A program made the translations under genes and the position numbers. A DNA stretch of 64,000 nucleotides from Rhexocercosporidium sp. MPI-PUGE-AT-0058 (Eukaryota; Ascomycota; Leotiomycetes; Helotiales): the NCBI GenBank assembly GCA_020746875.1, contig JAGTJL010000018.1:620001-684000 (forward strand), in the 5' to 3' direction. Each line of letters begins with the position of its first letter. The first letter of the stretch is position 1. Under the pieces are notes generated by a model. It searched no databases, was not told where the DNA came from, and saw only the letters and a program-made list of their open reading frames with translations. Below, piece after piece: positions 59,761 to 64,000 of this stretch.

Positions 59761-60165
59761 TTTTCCCTTCCCCCAAATTTAAGATCACGTGGTTTTACTA
59801 CTTTCTATGGAATATTCTAGAAGTTTTTAATCGTGCCCCACGGGCCACCTAACCTCGCTTACTCCATTAGGTGGCCTTCAGCAATACGTCGGATTTTCAT
59901 CAATTCGTCAGTTTTTTTTAGCGATATAGAGCTTCATATTCGATTTTTTTAATTAATGGCATTATGCTTTGATTCGCTAAGGGTTTCCTATGAATTTAAG
60001 GTACCTTTTCATTGATATTACCAAAAAATAAAAATATATTATGCCTAGCTATACACCTAAAAATCAAGTTTTACCTCGCTAGACCCCCTCAAATTACCCT
60101 TCTCGCCTGGGTTCTCTAATACCTCAATAGACAAACCTCATGATGTAGATATTATACAAAGCACA
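59761..60165. other. AT-rich spacer
   Basis: Upstream flank of the transposase relic and 3' region of the HET gene. A CACGTGGTT sequence at about 59789 may belong to the relic. Nothing else recognised. Confidence 0.35.
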
Positions 60166-61894
60166 TTACTGTATTTTCACACCGTACCTATCTTTAACAA
60201 GTTGCGAACGGAACGAGAGTTTAAAATCAAAGCCACGAACACTGAAGACGAGAAAAATAGTAACAACCAAAGATCCAAAACAAAAAAGATAACCCAGGTC
60301 CCAAAGTAATCCGAAGAGGTTGAGGGCAAAGAAAAAGGGACTGTTTATCATAAGGTCGACTCGGAAAAAGGCCGAAAGAGTTTTCCAATGTAACAATGCT
60401 TTGGCAACCGACCATATCCTTCTGGTCCAGCGTTCATCTTCCCATGTTTGGACGCCATCCAATAGATCTGCATCAAGCAGATCAAAGATCAACATAGCTT
60501 TGCCTGCTAGGCCTTGATAAAAATCAATGACAAGCCGCCGTCTGCGGAAACACACAACCAACCAACCCAAAAGCCCAATACAACATATGATAGCAGTAAC
60601 AACAGCCAAGATGAATATCGCTATAGCATGAATGTATGTGAGAACCAAATCAGGCCATGGATCATTCAGAAATGCATCCTCAAACGGATCATCGAATGAG
60701 CCAACCCAGACATAGATGACAGGCAAAAGCCATAAACCCCAAGTGAAATCAAAAGGTCCCAAACATGCTCGAAGTATGTATCCCCGCAGTTCAGCAGGCG
60801 TCAAAGGTTTGTCAAGTCTGGGAATGTTTTGCGATAGACTCGGAGAAATGCCGACCATGGCCCAAATTCTATCGGCTGGATCTTTGCACTTCTGTCGGCG
60901 GCCCATTTTGACAGCTTCCCATATTGAAAGTCCCGCTCGTGAGCTTTGATAATTGGCGCGTAGATTCTTTATTCTTGCAGCTCTTTTGACTGCACTAGTC
61001 GTTTTTTCGGATCCTGCTGTGATATGTTCAAGAGCTCTGCCAAAGTCTTCCCAAGGAAGCTGAATGTGTCCACACATGATTAGTACATCACGCGCGACGG
61101 CAACTTCTTGAAGGATCCAGAGACGTCCAAACCAGGACCGGCAAAGGAGAATATCGAAGGCCTTTGAGAGAGATGATTCCTTCCGCAACAGATCATCCCA
61201 GAACGGTATGTGCTATAGATATATTAGCAAGTCGCCGGATAAAGTAGCAAGTAGCACACACAGACATGGATATCGTTTGATTAGCCCTTCTTCGTTTCCG
61301 CTTAGAGGGAGTAACATTTCTTTGCTGAGATGTAGATGCTTTATTTATAATGTCCATACACCATGATCCGGATCCAGCACCCCTTCCAAGCCAGATGAGG
61401 GTAGTTTCTGCTTTCTGATAGATCTCGCACATCAACCATTTCTGATGGGCGAACTCCGATTTTGATAAATCATCTGATTTCTGATTGATACAAATAGCAT
61501 CAACCCAGAGGAAAAACGTGCCGGGCACTTCAAGGATACCGCACTTCGAGATCGGCACTTCTTTTGACCTGTTTGGGACACCATCCGTAGATGCCGAAGA
61601 CACGTCTAATTTTGGCAGAGTTCGTTTGATTGTATCTTTCAACTGGTCAATGGCAAATTTGCAGTTTTGTGTCACTTGGAGAACACGGCCATCGCAAATT
61701 ACATTGTCGAATCCGTCTTCCGTGTCCCATGCATATGACAGAGCGTAATATGGAGGCGGGTCATCCAGCGAGTATTCCTTGATCTGAAGCTGTATATCGT
61801 ATCCGAGATTGGAAGAGAAATGTGATTCGAATTTGACTAGTCGAAATGACAGATCGCTTTGCAGCTGTTGATACTCAAATGGAGTGCTGTCCAT
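60166..61894 (-). CDS. HET-domain protein with C-terminal membrane segments (559 aa)
   Basis: Exons 61894-61262 and 61212-60166 flank a 49-base phase-0 intron (GTGTGT...TTGCTAAT...CTATAG), giving 559 residues. The HET (heterokaryon incompatibility) domain occupies about residues 45-250: PPPYYALSYAWD, then FFLWVDAICINQKSDDLSKS, CEIYQKAETTLIWLG and, after the intron, WFGRLWILQEVAVARDV. The family motif KDPADRIWAMVGIS follows at about 320-335. Two long hydrophobic stretches (about 401-432 and 503-535) suggest at least two to four membrane passes, an unusual ending for HET proteins, which are mostly soluble. Such proteins can trigger programmed death on fusion of unlike strains. The frame is intact. 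A solo LTR lies 290 bases upstream of the start. Confidence 0.87.
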
Positions 61895-62184
61895 GAGTAG
61901 GATTTATGGCCAAGATAAGACCTCTAGTAGCGTGCGACTGCGATCCTGCCTGCTGCGCCGGTTGCGCAATTCGGCCGTAATTAAACAAGCAACTCATACC
62001 CACGCTTATAAGTGAATGGTCGTTCAACCGCATCCAGGAGTTGAAGTTGGTAAATGGATGTCGCGGTTTTTGTGGTCGGCTGAGTCCGCGAATCGGCGTG
62101 TCAGAGACCATGGTGCCCGAGGCAGAAGCTGCCCCAGAGATTGATGCCTTATGCCTCATCCTCAAGGCCTCACTTTATATATAG
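61895..62184. promoter_or_regulatory. Likely promoter of the HET gene
   Basis: 290 bases between the HET start codon and the solo LTR. A CT/GC-mixed leader; no clear TATA box on the minus strand. Insertion of the LTR probably replaced the distal promoter. Confidence 0.35.
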
Positions 62185-62560
62185 TGTGACGGCGAGGACT
62201 GAGCTACAGCTGCAGAGATACAACGATGTATATTGAAGAATACTAAACTGAGGAGCGAAGTGTCACGGGTTGACAACAGAATAAGCAAATGATGTCAATT
62301 GTAAATACAAGAAGAATAATCTAAGGAAGAGAAAGAGAGGAGGAGAGCATATGAGTATTTATGCCTCGTACGAAGGTAATCTCGTTAAACCTGATCCTGG
62401 GGCCTCGTACGAGGTGATTCCATGGGACTGGGTTATAGCACCGATAATGCCTGGTAAGGCATCACACGAAGTAGAGAGCTCGCGAGACTATACTCTATAC
62501 AGCTGAGCGCCGGGCACGTGACAGGGCCTGTAGCGCGCCAAGGCGCGCAGCACCGTCACA
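62185..62560. mobile_element. Solo LTR with 5-base target duplication
   Basis: A 376-base unit that begins TGTGACGGCG and ends CACCGTCACA, with inverted TGTGACGG/CCGTCACA ends. It is flanked by TATAG on both sides (62180-62184 and 62561-62565). No coding sequence lies between. This is the signature of an LTR retrotransposon reduced to one LTR by recombination. It is not related to the Copia LTRs at 35142 and 41007. Confidence 0.82.
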
Positions 62561-62565
62561 TATAG

Positions 62566-63654
62566 CGGATAACACGGTAGATACAAAATGAGAATATCTC
62601 TTCCTCTCTCTTACCTATTTTTTTTCTGACTACAATATGCTCTGAATACTTTACCATTCTTTCTCCTTACGTGAGCTCTGTACTGCAACACTCAAACCTC
62701 AAGTCTCCAGCCTCAAAGTCTCAAGCCCCACAGTGGCCGGAGCCAGTGCCGCCAACCTCAAGTCTCCAGCCTTAAAGTCTCAAGCCCCAAAATTATTATT
62801 TATCGTTCCTCAAGGCTTCTCTAGGCGAACCGCGCCCAGCGGTTTGCGTCTTCCTGTATGATTTAGGCACGCTAGGCGGCACGCCTTGCGCCAATACCTG
62901 ACTGGCTCTGTCCATATTGTCCTATCGTGGTGATGGTGTTGTGAAGGGGCGCTCCTGCAGGCACCAGCGTGGTGCCACGCACCTTGCGTATGGAATGTTC
63001 GAGAAACATGCTCCTGCGCCACACGCGTGACATTCTAACGCCACGCACATGACCAGGCCTAAAAGTAGTGGCTGAGGAAAATATAGCGAGCCTGGATTTA
63101 TACAGTATAATGTAACCCCGCTAATGCATATTAATAAGCACAAAATGAAGCTAAAATATATGGCGTTTATGCACCCCTCTCCGCACATCGGAGAAACTCC
63201 CGGGCTACATCATTTCCCCTTTAAGTGTCTTCAAAAATTGGAGTCATATTCTTTTGATATGGCACCTTTCCCTAAGTGCTCCGAATTTTAAAGAGACTCT
63301 AATGGTCGTAATTAAGCATAGGGGTATAGCCGAAACGGCGATCAGTGGCGTGATTGAAATAATCGACAGCACAACCAACCACAGTTTGTTTTCTTCTTGC
63401 TAAGTGGTCTCCTTAGGGAGAAATAGTTAAAGAAAGTAATATTTTAAGCACAAATTCATATACCTGCTAAGAAAAAAGTTGTGATTAGTAAACTATGGAT
63501 TTGTTTCGTTACGGGGTGCGTTTCGGTACGTAGGGATAGACGTTACTCATTTTGGAGACATTCAATTTAATACTACTGTTATCCCTTCAGCGGGTGCAGC
63601 TACAATCTGATCCTAGGTAAACAGACATGGAGAAACCCTACTCTTTTGAGCACT
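62566..63654. other. Repeat-containing spacer without recognised gene
   Basis: Contains a 36-base duplication (62695-62730 and 62754-62789, one difference, AACCTCAAGTCTCCAGCC...). A possible 100-base piece at 63111-63213 is bounded by TGTAACCC and GGGCTACA. The right copy of the inverted dispersed repeat is at 63501-63548. No gene seen. Confidence 0.45.
63501..63548 (-). repeat. Inverted dispersed repeat, right copy
   Basis: Reverse complement of 56893-56940 with about six differences in 48 bases; carries the CGTTACGGGGTGCGTTTCGG core. Confidence 0.65.
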
Positions 63655-64000
63655 TCAAGACGATTTGCAGCTCGTCAAATCATTGGCGACTTCTTGTACT
63701 GTTGCATAAGCTTCAGCCCAACAATTCCAAATTATGTGTCTAGCAATATTGCCATTAAGTGGTGGAAATTCCTCCCTAGCATACTTGTCATCTACTTCGT
63801 CGTCATTCAGTTCCGGGAATGGTTTTTTCCACTCTGTGATTTCATAAATGGCCGATCCCAGGCTGAAGAGCTCCCTCTTCATGAGCGGCACGTCATCGTA
63901 CTCCCGCCCTCGTGAAGGTAAGTGGTATCGAGACTCGTGTGTTTGGTCCCATTTAAAGTTAAATCCTTCAAGGAGAGCCCCGCCAAAGTCGCCGAGCTTA
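63655..64000 (-). CDS. Protein kinase-like gene, C-lobe (partial, runs off right edge)
   Basis: From the right edge the minus strand is open in one frame for 115 codons down to TGA at 63655. It starts inside the magnesium loop, KLGDFGGALLEGFNFKWDQT, followed by ESRYHLP, VPLMKRELFSLGSAIYEITE, KKPFPELNDDEVDDKYAREE, FPPLNGNIARHIIWNCWAEA and TVQEVANDLTSC. This is the activation segment and C-lobe of the same compact fungal kinase-like family as the gene at 51543 and the relic at 19366. Here the DFG motif is intact, so the protein may be an active kinase. The N-lobe and catalytic loop are outside the window. No stop or frameshift is visible. Confidence 0.8.
   Translation of the reverse strand, partial: KLGDFGGALLEGFNFKWDQTHESRYHLPSRGREYDDVPLMKRELFSLGSAIYEITEWKKPFPELNDDEVDDKYAREEFPPLNGNIARHIIWNCWAEAYATVQEVANDLTSCKSS

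Noticed and set aside
61875..62165. A 96-codon minus-strand frame upstream of the HET gene
   Set aside because: Lies in the HET leader/promoter and has no recognisable features; probably chance.
63111..63213. Possible small element bounded by TGTAACCC and GGGCTACA
   Set aside because: Inverted ends are only eight bases with a mismatch and no target duplication is seen.

Overview
The window looks like a filamentous ascomycete (Pezizomycotina) genome. Introns are short (about 47-64 bases, GT...AG, often with a CTAAC-type branch point). Gene families typical of these fungi are present: a HET-domain protein, an F-box protein, a LaeA-like methyltransferase relic and degenerate protein kinases. 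Old transposons carry the marks of repeat-induced point mutation (RIP): long AT-rich stretches and stop codons, very often TAG where the family has TGG or CAG. No rRNA, tRNA or CRISPR array was recognised. The species cannot be named from sequence alone.

Left gene-bearing part (1-20.8 kb). A RIP-degraded pogo-type transposase runs off the left edge. Then come a multi-pass membrane protein (1.8-3.4 kb), a broken partial copy of condensin subunit BRN1 (3.9-4.7 kb), an F-box protein (5.7-6.9 kb), a small hydrophobic-start protein, a spliced gene with one in-frame TAG (8.3-8.9 kb), a small Cys protein starting Met-Cys (9.6 kb) and a broken copy of a fungal STAND-type N-terminal domain protein (11.7-12.7 kb). 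The most interesting block is 13.3-18.9 kb. It holds three paralogous, signal-peptide-bearing, eight-cysteine small secreted proteins (candidate effectors). All three have one phase-0 intron at the same place. Among them sits an intact pogo-like transposon with perfect 85-base terminal inverted repeats. A kinase pseudogene and a short piece resembling geranylgeranyl diphosphate synthase end this part; the latter is cut off at the island border.

Transposon island (about 20.84-51.08 kb). This is 30 kb of nested, mostly RIP-degraded elements: two related Ty3/Gypsy pol copies on the minus strand, a Helitron on the minus strand, a MULE with a 10-base target duplication, a Gypsy gag/protease half on the plus strand, and a Ty1/Copia element. 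The Copia LTRs differ at two positions, and its single frame is broken by eight stops, all TAG.

Right gene-bearing part (51.1-64 kb). It carries a short kinase-like gene (51.5 kb), two more small Met-Cys proteins (52.7 and 56.4 kb), a broken LaeA-like methyltransferase (53.8-54.9 kb), another pogo-type relic (57.9-59.8 kb), a HET protein with C-terminal membrane segments (60.2-61.9 kb), a solo LTR with target duplication just upstream of it, and the C-lobe of a further kinase running off the right edge.

Together this is a transposon-rich, rapidly evolving compartment. Candidate effectors, incompatibility-type and kinase genes sit beside RIP-damaged repeats, and several host-gene copies have themselves been truncated or RIP-mutated.
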